A stretch of 43,078 nucleotides of DNA from Cudoniella acicularis (lineage: Eukaryota > Ascomycota > Leotiomycetes > Helotiales > Helotiaceae). A model generated the notes under the pieces. That model was not told the origin of the DNA. It worked only from the letters and a program-made list of their open reading frames with translations, and did no database searches. Below, piece after piece: positions 19,011 through 28,324 of this stretch; positions within the stretch are counted from its first letter, which is position 1, and each line of letters opens with the position of its first letter. The stretch lies in NCBI GenBank assembly GCA_013054445.1, contig JAAMPI010000327.1:1-43078 (forward strand). The letters run 5' to 3'. The position numbers and the translations under genes were made by a program.

Positions 19011-21588
19011 ATGGGCTTAACAGAGATTCGAAAAGTTTGTGAGGTCTCCTTGGAAATCCCGGCCGAGAAGCAGCCAAAGTTACACAACCGGTGGCATCCC
19101 GATATTCCATTCGCAGGGTCAATAAAGAATGGCGAGACTGTCAAGATAGAGTGTGTAAGTGCTCGTTGCCAGTGTAACCGTCCCCAATCAACAACTTATG
19201 CCCATTCTAGGTAGATTGGACTGGAGGCCAGATAGGTAATTCTCCATGCGTGTTCGACTGCTTGATTGACTTACGAGTGATTAGGAAACAATGACAGCGC
19301 GGATGACATGAAAAATGTGGATCTGACCCGAATTCATTATTTGTCTGGCCCATTCGAAATAGAGGGTGCGGAACCAGGAGACGTTCTGCTTGTTGAAATC
19401 ATGGATGTTCAGCCGATGGAGTCAGCTCCCTGGGGATTGCAAGTTGTCCAACCTCATTTAATTATTGGACTCTGCTAATTTGGCCTCAGCACCGGTTCGT
19501 CATCTGAGTGACCCAAAGTATCTTAGATTCTCAGGTACTGACTAATTTCAGGAGTCTTCGACAAGAATAACGGCGGGGGATTTCTCGATGAGATCTACCC
19601 CACTGCGTACGTCAAGCGATTCCTTCACTTGCACTTGTCCTGTGTCTATTTTCCCAGTCACGGCAGCTTGCTCGTTCAACACATTATGCATTTCATCCTG
19701 TGACTGATATAATTATTACGCAGAGCCAAGGCAATTTGGGATTTCGAGGGCATCTATTGCTCTTCTCGTCATATTCCACACGTGAAGTTCCCAGGCCTGA
19801 TCCAGTAAGGCTTATTCTCATACTAATTTGCATTTTTTTGGTCTGAGAGCCGGGAGCCTGGGAGCTGTCTCGAGAGCCAATGTCTAAGGAGCCAAGACAG
19901 CTCCGAGGCTCTCAGTCCCTTGTATTTTTATCGCATTTACTGTGCTGATTCGTTGGACAGCCCTGGAATTTTGGGATGTGCTCCGTCCGCAGAAGTGAGT
20001 TCTCATTTCAATATCTTGAAGTTCGAAGCTCACAATTTCCCACGGGTTCTCGCAACTTGGAACAAGCGTGAAGGAGAACTGATAGCAGCCAACAAACTTG
20101 ACCGTATCGTTGCCCAACCCCCAAACCCACAAAACGTGCACGCTGGAAGTGCTACTGAAGACATTAAGGAGAAAGTGGGCCGAGAAGGTGCCAGAACCAT
20201 TCCGGGTAAGTAATTTTATGTATCAAGCTATGAAATGTGCTGATGCTAGAGTAGGTCGTCCGGAACATGGTGGAAATTGTGACATCAAGAATCTCTCCCG
20301 AGGAAGCAAAGTATATCTCCCAGTTCACGTCAAAGGCGCCAAATTCAGTGTTGGTGACCTCCACTTTTCTCAGGGCGATGGTAAGTTTAAGTGACATGTG
20401 CCTCATATTAACCATGTGGTTTAAATGCGGTATAGGAGAAATATCTTTCTGTGGAGCAATCGAAATGGCTGGCGTGGTACGTTTCCCCGAGTCCTGGCCC
20501 CTACTTGCCGGTTTAACTACGTGGTGTATTAGCTGCGTAAGAGATCTTATTGATTCTCTATCTATAGATTACGATCAATTTTAAAGTGATGAAGAATGGC
20601 GTTGCTGACCTTGGGATGAAATCGCCACTTTACCTCCCGGGGCCAGTCGAGCCTCACTACGGCCCTGGTCGATACTTGACATTTGAAGGTTTCTCCGTCG
20701 ATCAACACGGAAAGCAAGTACGTCTTTTGAGTTTCTCGTCATTAGAAATACTTGCATTTGTTGAAACTCAGTCCAATACCCGCTCGCTTCACTTTGATTG
20801 AATATAAGTATTTCAATACCCCACAGTAAGAGAGATATTGATAACCTGTCGCCTGTTTAATTCCTTTTATCTCAAAAATTTATCAAAAGGGGTTTTTTCA
20901 TCTACGAGAAAATAAAACGCCCGGAATGAATACGGGTTGTTGTGAAGTTGGAACCTGAAGCTCTTGAATTCCCACGATCAGGATCTCCGGGATGGCCTAC
21001 ACAACTCCTTTGTTTTTGGATATGAGTCGATGCTTTCTATTCATTGACCAGCACGAGTTTGCTAACATTTCCTTCGCGCAGCATTACATGGACGTAACAG
21101 TAGCTTATCGACAAACCACCCTCCGTAAGCCTCACTCATTTGGGTCATCTCACCCGACTTCCCAACTTCATGTCAGAGCAACAAAACTAACAGCGCAACG
21201 CAGGTTGCATCGAGTACCTTCGTCGCTTCGGCTACTCCGACTATCAGGTTTACCTCTTACTCTCCTGCGCCCCGGTGCAAGGACATGTTGCCGGCATCGT
21301 CGATATTCCCAAGTCAGTACTTCCCAACTTCTACCCCATTCCCCGCTATACCCTGTATTTTACATCAAAGTACACAACAATTAAGCTGACACGATTAAAA
21401 GTGCATGCACCACTCTTGGCTTGCCGATGGACATTTTTGACTTCGATATCTCGCCAACAGGTCCAGCCAAGAAACTCGACATGGGCAATTGTGCGTATGA
21501 GACGGATGTCAAAGAGGGGAAGATTACCGATGGAGGAAAAAATAGCGAAATTTCCTGGGGTGGTGGATTGGCTTTCAAGGAGAAGTGA
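19011..21588 (+). CDS. Formamidase (acetamidase/formamidase family, FmdS type)
   Basis: Formamidase hydrolyses formamide to formate and ammonia and lets fungi use it as nitrogen source. Fourteen exons by frame and conservation: 19011-19154, 19211-19235, 19285-19438, 19490-19494, 19552-19606, 19724-19804, 19961-19994, 20046-20205, 20255-20380, 20436-20476, 20568-20717, 21082-21124, 21204-21312, 21402-21588; spliced length 437 residues. Family blocks include RWHPDIPFAGSIKNGETVKI, GRPEHGGNCDIKNLSRGSK, VGDLHFSQGDGEISFCGAIE and VYLLLSCAPVQGHVAGIVDI. Oddities: the intron at 19439 starts GC; the next exon is 5 nt; the 156-nt intron at 19805 holds a hairpin-forming insert; the intron at 19995-20045 ends GG rather than AG, and being 51 nt without a stop it can be read through, adding 17 residues; the intron at 20718 is 364 nt. 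Enzyme activity is inferred from family. Confidence 0.85.
19843..19915. repeat. Imperfect inverted repeat inside a formamidase intron
   Basis: Left arm CTGAGAGCC (19843-19851) and GGAGCTGTCT (19861-19870); right arm AGACAGCTCC (19895-19904) and GGCTCTCAG (19907-19915). The arms pair for 19 bp with a 9-nt against 2-nt bulge and a 24-nt loop. The host intron is 156 nt, about 100 nt longer than its neighbours. Confidence 0.75.
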
Positions 21589-22853
21589 TTGGGCCGAGTG
21601 AGAAGCTTGATAAACATAAGTCACTACGAAGGATGTGGAGGTTGAGATTGCTGAGAACAATTTGCTCGATGAGGAATCACAGTCTTTTTCGGAATGAGTT
21701 CCTACCTTCTTGATGTTTGAATGTTGTAAGTAGAGCACAATTTGAAAATGGATGTTTCTACTACCGTCTAAAATTGCTACTTATTTGAGTCCCTCGTAAC
21801 CCCCCAAATATCTCCGGATAATCAGACTCGAACATCAGATCTAGGCTTTTACATAGAATTTACCTACCCGCTTGGGTATTATGTGCCGCACTGTTTGCAA
21901 ATTTCTCCTTTTTTTGAATGCCTCTTCCTCATGTAAGTATCACCAATTTCGTGAGTGCCTCTTCTTTTGTAAGCGAAAGAAGAGTCAGAGAAAGGCTTAC
22001 TATGTAATAGTTCTACCACTGTCTCTCCCAGCTTGAATTTCTCTCAACTTGTGAGTGCTTCTCCCCGTCTAAACACTTCCGATAAGTTATTAGCACTTAG
22101 CCTTCGACTATCAACAATAGCTCAAGTGCTACTTGAAAGACTATTAATACCCGAGATACTCCTCTTCATGCTACCTCACATAATGTTATCTATCTATTTC
22201 CTACCTAATGAAAGACCAAGAAAAATTTCGTAGGAGACTTTCGGATGAAACCCCAAATGAGGACTTTTAAGACTAAATATCTCTGTTACTGTGAGTAATT
22301 CAAGCCTATGAAGGCTTAATAGGCCAGCTCGCTATTATCTTATATTGTCCTGCCATAGTCCCTGCTGAAGTGGCACTCTCAGATATTAGATTTAGTTCAA
22401 GTAGCATTTGGGGGTCTGTCGTTGTAATATCGAATGTGATAGTTCGCTCTGACTAGTTGCCCCGAGACCTGCGTCATATTTCCTTCATCACTGGTCTGTT
22501 TGTATCAGCTTGGAGTTCAATTAGTGGTAGTTCTTGTTCAACCCTTTTTCATCTGATATCATTTTTCGAAATGAGAAATAAGGGACCTAGTTCAATTGAC
22601 ATGCTAGAATCTGAGTAAATTCAACGCCTCACTGGCTATATGTGATTTTTTGTGCCTAGAAACTAGATTTGCTTGTACATAAGGCAAACGATTTTAATTG
22701 AAGCAATTGTGAGCCGAAAATTTGGCATTAAATAATTAGAATTAAAGGTCTCCCTAAATTTAAATCAAATATCGTCAAGAGGTATCATCACAACCCTGCT
22801 CCTTTAATGCTAATTAGAACGCAAAAAATATCTAACACTACGTAATCTATTCA
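21589..22853. other. 1.3-kb AT-rich intergenic region with degenerate repeats
   Basis: No gene is supported. It lies between convergent formamidase and YTP1-like genes. It holds a patch of the GTGAGTGCCTCTTC-like degenerate array (21916-22070) and a near-identical copy (22279-22297) of a 19-nt motif also present at 8844-8862. The remainder is AT-rich with no long open frame. Confidence 0.55.
21916..22070. repeat. Second patch of degenerate GTGAGTGCCTC array
   Basis: Units such as GAATGCCTCTTCCTCATGTA, GTGAGTGCCTCTTCTTTTGT and GTGAGTGCTTCTCCCC resemble those of the array at 8076-8416, but are fewer and more diverged. Confidence 0.5.
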
Positions 22854-24886
22854 TTACGCCACAGCCACAGAACGATATGCAAATGAAGATCTGTTTTCCT
22901 TTCGTACGGCCCACCCTTTGATAGCAATCACGAAGATGATCCATGCCATCAAGAATGTGATCAGTCCCATGGAGACGGTGAAGACAAACATGGCGTCTAG
23001 GCCGTTTGCTTCCATGGTCAATACTGTGTCTCGAGACTGGGATTTGTTAGAAGGTTTTGCGTGGAATTGGAGTGGGAATGCCTACGCTGGCCATGAAGAT
23101 AGTACCACCTGCCATCAAGCAGAATGCAGTAATCAATTCGGTTGGGGGTCTTCCTGGTAAGACAGAGGTCGGGGGCGAGAGATAGAATATGATGTAACTT
23201 GCAGCACGAGCAAAAGCAGCTCCAACAAGTAAAGTTCCCCATTGCTTGTGGATCATCGATGAAATCATAGATGATTGATGGTGTGAGCTCATCATAAGAC
23301 CCAAAAGAAGCACGATGAGTGCAGGTAGAGGGTTCATGGGAAATTTATAACTTTTTGGCTCCAAATTTTCTTCGTCATCTAAGTGGCCTTCGAGTTTTGA
23401 ATGCGGTAGTTGCCTGGTAATGTTAAGGAGATCCCGAACCTGCTTCGACTCGATAAGCATTCCGCACTACCCAATGTTAATTTCTAATACATCGACTAAA
23501 CGACTTCATTATACGTACCAATCCGCCACCAATGAACATGACCGTAATTGAGATATGCTCTAGGTCTTGTGCAGACCATTCTTTGCCCCAGTTGGCGAGG
23601 TGCTCGAGAAAAATATTGGTTGAGCCGTAGAAGAAAATCAAGAAACTCTCCACAAACTCTGCCGTTGGTCGCGCCTTCCTGGTTTTGGAGGGATTGATGT
23701 TCCACGCCTGTGCCAAATTAGTGAGAGGCATGAGAATGATCGAATTGGACCTACCCAGCCAATATCTGCAAAACACCCTGCCCAACGGCCGAGTGTTAGT
23801 ATTCCATACCAGAAAAATACACCACCCTTAATAAAATGTGCAAGTCCACTGAAGACCTCCGGGCCAATCTGCATAGAGTTTAGCGTAGCTCTGCCAATCT
23901 GCACTGAAAAGTTAAAGATCTTCCACTTACAAAAAGTCCACCATAAGTAACAAATCCAGTAGTTAACGCAACAAATCCAAAAATCAAAACAATTCGATCA
24001 ATAACATTGTAGAAAAATTGGAAAATTCGCAGCATCCGCGAAGAAAGCAGGCCAGGTATTTTCCTGGACAGAAACCGGTCCAGTCGACCGCCGTGCATTA
24101 TTCCAGACTTTTCCTCGCGCTCGTCATCCTCCTCATGTTGTAACTCAGGAAGCGGTTGCTGATCCGAGCTAGTCGAAGATATTGAATGACTTCTTAGAGA
24201 CTCAGTATTAGGCTCAGTCCCCTGACCGCTGTCGTTCGAAAATCGATAAGGATCTTCAGATCTTGTATTATGGAGGCGCTGGTGCTCTGCTATTGCTGCG
24301 GTTGAAATTGGGATGAAAGCTGCGCGTTCGCCACCCCGACCATTTTGCTTTCGTCTGGTATATGCACTGACTACGCCAATGACCGCCTGGGCGCAAACTA
24401 CCCAAGTTAAAATCCACCCAATCTTATGATGTGCATTGTTCGGATACAAGTCCGGCGTGCTCGCGTTATAAATGGTAACAAGGAAAATCCCTGTACCATT
24501 TGTCGCAAGGAAAAGAAATTGGACTGGGAGCGTGTGGCGTGACCGAGAAATGGAGAGCATAACACCTGCGGAGAGCAGTTAGTACACGTTTTCTAGTAGA
24601 GAAGAGTTTTCTAAATTAACCTACTAATTGGAAGAATGAACACCCATCCAACTACCATAAGGATAATATGCGCCAGAATTAAACCAGAGTGATCACCATA
24701 CTGGAAATAGCTCTGAGGTTCAGCAGTTGGCATGCCGGATTCTAGGGCAATGGTCGGACGAGAAATGGCTGGCTCGCCCATGTCCATATTCATATTTTCA
24801 TCGTGGCCATGCGCACCTGCTACGGACGCAAGGCCGAGCAGAACAGCAACAGCAAGCGCCACGGGTTTCCGCGAAAATCGCTGCAT
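22854..24886 (-). CDS. Ytp1-like multi-pass membrane protein
   Basis: This matches the fungal Ytp1/DUF2427 family: an N-terminal domain resembling cytochrome b561-type four-helix membrane bundles, then the Ytp1 C-terminal domain. Biochemical function is not known to me. Six exons, 24625-24886, 23931-24565, 23755-23868, 23519-23707, 23086-23466, 22854-23036, give 587 residues. The start is the first ATG in the open frame and gives a signal peptide (MQRFSRKPVALAVAVLLGLA, then SVAGAHGHDENMNMDMG, His/Met-rich and possibly metal-binding). Membrane segments include LILAHIILMVVGWVFILPIS and LTWVVCAQAVIGVVSAY. A Ser/Glu-rich loop lies at about residues 180-240. The C-terminal domain has GGVFFWYGILTLGRWAGCFA and SFLIFFYGSTNIFLEHLANW, and ends with MFVFTVSMGLITFLMAWIIF and a short tail. 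All intron phases agree. Confidence 0.85.
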
Positions 24887-27072
24887 ATGTTGTGGTTGTA
24901 GAATGCTCGCTAGACGTTGAAAGAAGGATTCTATCGCAGAGTGCGGGCCGCGGGGTGGGGGTAGACGAGGTTTCAAATATCAACAATAGCCGACTGGAGA
25001 CAAAGAACTCGAGATTTCAACGAACACGGTCGAGCACAGTTTTATTTGTAAATGGATTTCCACTACAACAAGCAAAATGATTTATTAGTCGGGGGTCGGA
25101 GGGGCAATGACGTGTATAAGAGCTTGAGCGGTGGGCGAGGGCGAGAAGAACCGAAGAGCCCGGGTGGAAACAGTGTTGGAATGGAATGTGGGTGCCGGCG
25201 CCGGGATGAATGAAACGGCCAGCGCCCGCATTTATACCCAGGACCCAGCCCAGGTAGTGCAGGATTCCCTGGCGAGTCAGAATCAGACATTAAATCCGCA
25301 AGTGGCGCGATACTTTCTTTCTGCTTGCGGCACCAGCCAACACGCAGTCCAGGATACAAAGATGCTCCAACCGGCAACCGGAGCATCGCGGAAATCGCAC
25401 CCGGATCTACACCCGGGAACCAGAATGGTCACTGATCGGTTGGACTTCCACCAACAAAGGCTCACGTCAGATCTGCTGATGCCTACCGCTGCGGTCCTTT
25501 GCAGCAATACTCCGCACTGTACCTCCAGACAACAGTACCGATCACTTGGCGTTTGCGGTCTTGCTCCCCTCATTAATAATGTTCTCACCGATCCGGCGCA
25601 AGGCTGATAAAGAGTGTGCATATCGACATGGGCCGCCTCTTGGCGTCACAGCATGAGTGGCTGGCACTGACACATGCTACAGTGCGCCGGGTGCGTCACG
25701 CCGCCAAAATGCTCGGAAACTTCGGAAGTGCGGTGTCTGAATGCCCTCAAAATCGTCGAGGCATCCGACAGGCACCGAATCTCGTCAATATCCCCGAATC
25801 TTAAAGCTTGAGAAAAACTGCGTGCTGTGAGCCACAGTCGCCTAGCAGGAAAATTCTTGATAGAACGTCTAGCAAAGGTCGAGCGACGACTTTGTGCTGG
25901 CTTCATATTCATGAGATATAACTTTTATCTGACCGCTCTACCGAGTCCTCAGCCTGCCAACAGACTAAGCGGCAACCGTTCTCCGCCCCTGCTGCATTTT
26001 GTCCGTTTTCTTACGCCGATTTTCCCGCGATTCCCACATATGATGTGACGCATAGATGTCCAAACCTCCTGATGCCATCGACTTTTCGCGCTTGGCACAC
26101 TACGCAGCGCCGGGACTTGGAAAACGTGGCTGTCATTAGATAACCTTAGCGGACGAGCTCTCCGGGCGCTGGTGGGGCAAAGTGATTGGGCAGTAGAAGA
26201 CGAGGAAGCATTTCAAAATGCCATATCAGCTAATTGTGGTGCGGGGCCGGCAGGACAGCACACCACCTTGTGAGCAAGGCTGCGAAGACCATTGATCAGA
26301 GATACGGTACGCTAAAAAAGAGCGCTGTGGATTGGCTAAAGCCAACACGTCGCAAGAATGGGCGGATTCGGGTTGGGGGGACAAACCCCGCGTTGCATGC
26401 AGTCAAGAGACAGAAGATCCATGCGTTTTCCTTTCTCTACGGTACTGGCGCATCCAACACTGTGGGAGTTAATTGAAGCATCACGCTAGGTTTGAGACCT
26501 CCAGAAGGTGGCACTTTTGTTTAAACCCGGGTAAAGTAAATTAAAGTAAATTTCAGAGCACGGTGAATAGCCCTTGTGAGGAAAAACATGCGTGAGTATT
26601 TGTAGCATCCCTCCAGTTCTATCATTCTGTTCTCCCCTGCAGCGCCACTGCGTTTGTGTTGCTTTATCATTGACGCAATATGGGAATGGAGATAGATCAA
26701 AGGAGAAAGGGTCGTACGAGAACCGCAATCACCTGAGGACCCAAATCCCAATCTTGATAGAGGTTTTGCAGATATCCGATTACTTTGAAGTGCTGCAGAA
26801 TCCCTTCATATTATAGGAGGATCATGGTTCTGGAATAGTGGTTCTGTCAAAGTCGCCATGCGTGAGCCGTTACTTCTCATCAGACAAACCAACGTTTGGC
26901 AATCTCTGGGGGATCTTCCTCGCTATCATTGGACTCCCAAATCTGAAGGGTTGGGTTATCGCTGCCGGTTTTCCATGCCGACGACAAAATGAAGACAGAC
27001 AATAGATACTTTGCATACCAACTTCTCTCCAAATTGACCATCATGCCAAACATCATTTGCAACAGGCTAGCC
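24887..27072. other. 2.2-kb intergenic region, no supported gene
   Basis: Between the YTP1-like start and the stop of the metallo-beta-lactamase-fold gene. The left part (about 25000-26100) is visibly richer in G and C than other gaps and contains several CGG/CCG elements, including a perfect CCGGCGCCGG palindrome at 25195-25204. Open frames of up to about 158 codons near 25131-25621 exist on both strands, but lack recognisable domains and look like chance frames. The right part (26500-27072) is more AT-rich. Confidence 0.5.
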
Positions 27073-28049
27073 CTAGAGAGCTGCTCGGTTTCTAAGTCTC
27101 CATCTTTCAGTCCTCGGGTTCTCCAAGACCTTGTTTTCCTCTTTTAATTTGCGTAGGATCTGTATGACACCACCATTGGCCGGCAAGTGGAGGCTCTCGG
27201 GCACATCTTTATATACAATTTTTACGATCTCCATGGAAGTCCACTCGCCAAGGTCGGATGCGGTCTCTGAGTCTTCGGACTGGGAGGATTTCAAGACTTG
27301 AATCACTTGATCCTCGCGCTGCTGCCGATGTCTGATATACTCCAGGATTTTATTTAGCCCATCCTCAACGACCGGACCGTGTCCAGGATACGCTCGACCT
27401 CCAAAAACACCCCTCATCTTCTCCAGGCTGTTTAAGTAGGTCAACAGATCTTCAAAGACAGCTGTGCCGTGACCCAATACGTTATCACCAGTAAACATGG
27501 CATCCTCTTCCTCAAGGACAAGAGACATGTGGTCCTGGGTGTGGCCAGGAGAGAAGAAAGCGCGTAGTGAAGCCCCTTCCACATGGAATTTTTGGCCATC
27601 GGCTATATTTTGTAACCCGTCACTTGGCTGGTTCTTGTAAATGATGGTTTGAGGTGAGAAGTCTTGCAGTTGCTTGACACCTCCGATGTGGTCGCCGTGC
27701 CAGTGAGTGATGATAGCCTCGGCAATGCTAGCATTTTCTCTTTTCAGGGTCTCCTTGAGAAGTGCAATCCAGGATGGTTTGCCTTCACCAGTATCAATCA
27801 GAAGGCGTTTAGGGCCAGTTCCAACGATGTAAGTGTTAGTACCTGGAACATTGTCAACTCAACTACTTCCTGCGGCTGAGACGATACGCACCTTGAAGCG
27901 TGAACTGCGCGTTCAAAGTCAGCACGATACCACAAGTGTCACATAACTGGTTAGGCATGGCTTACTTTTCCTGGATTTCCACCAAGAATCCGGATCACCG
28001 AGGAACTTAATCGCTCGACATCGCGCAGCGGCATGATTTCCATGGCCAT
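27073..28049 (-). CDS. LACTB2-like metallo-beta-lactamase-fold hydrolase
   Basis: LACTB2-type proteins are zinc hydrolases; the human one is a mitochondrial endoribonuclease, while fungal relatives are mostly uncharacterised. Three exons, 27966-28049, 27892-27904 (13 nt) and 27073-27842, give 288 residues. The start MAMEIMPLRDVERLSSSVIR precedes ILGGNPGKFTLQGTNTYIVG. The zinc motif HWHGDH is at 79-84, followed by SPGHTQDHMS, FTGDNVLGHG and YPGHGPVV, which supply the further His and Asp ligands. The C-terminal region (about 195-285) matches the winged-helix-like extension of LACTB2 (HRQQREDQVIQVLK; WTSMEIVKIVYKDVPESLHL). The frame stays open upstream but without an ATG. A thioesterase of the secondary-metabolite type is the alternative, but no polyketide synthase is near. 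It is divergent from UBP8. Confidence 0.88.
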
Positions 28050-28324
28050 TATTGTGAGAATAGTCGTTTGGACAAACACTGGATGGTAGTTAATGTTGGT
28101 GGACGCGCCGTCGAGTTGTTTTGTTAGTTGCCTGGATGAGCCTCGGCTCACACACTTGAGTTCCGGCTGGCCGAGGAGTTTCTGTCGCCCTCACCGCCTA
28201 ATCGTGGTCGGCATCTGGGGATCAAAACGCCGACGAACCTCAGAGCTTCAAGCCTTCTCCTTATGTGCTTGCAGTTGAGCTGTAGAGCGACAAGGCGAAC
28301 AATCAGCCAGATTGAAGCTTCAGG
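28050..28324. promoter_or_regulatory. Shared divergent promoter, LACTB2-like and UBP8
   Basis: A compact 275-bp gap between two outward-facing ATGs. No TATA box or known operator stands out. Confidence 0.55.

Noticed and set aside
19600..21600. Formamidase as a plain pseudogene
   Set aside because: Apart from one lost acceptor, every exon keeps its frame and family blocks, and the affected intron can be read through without a stop.
24887..24976. Thirty-residue N-terminal extension of the YTP1-like protein
   Set aside because: It would start at TTG; the first ATG at 24886 gives a clean signal peptide.
25131..25621. Open frames of 158 codons (+) and 112 codons (-) overlapping each other
   Set aside because: No recognisable domain, no clear fungal splice context, composition like a chance frame in GC-richer DNA, and both strands open over the same stretch.
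26880..28049. Secondary-metabolite cluster suggested by a metallo-beta-lactamase-fold protein
   Set aside because: No polyketide synthase, terpene cyclase, P450 or cluster regulator is nearby; the protein looks LACTB2-like and its neighbours are UBP8 and housekeeping genes.
28050..28151. N-terminal extension of the LACTB2-like protein that could be a mitochondrial presequence
   Set aside because: The frame is open to 28151 but begins with GTG; no ATG exists upstream of 28049 in this frame, so the extension is not supported.
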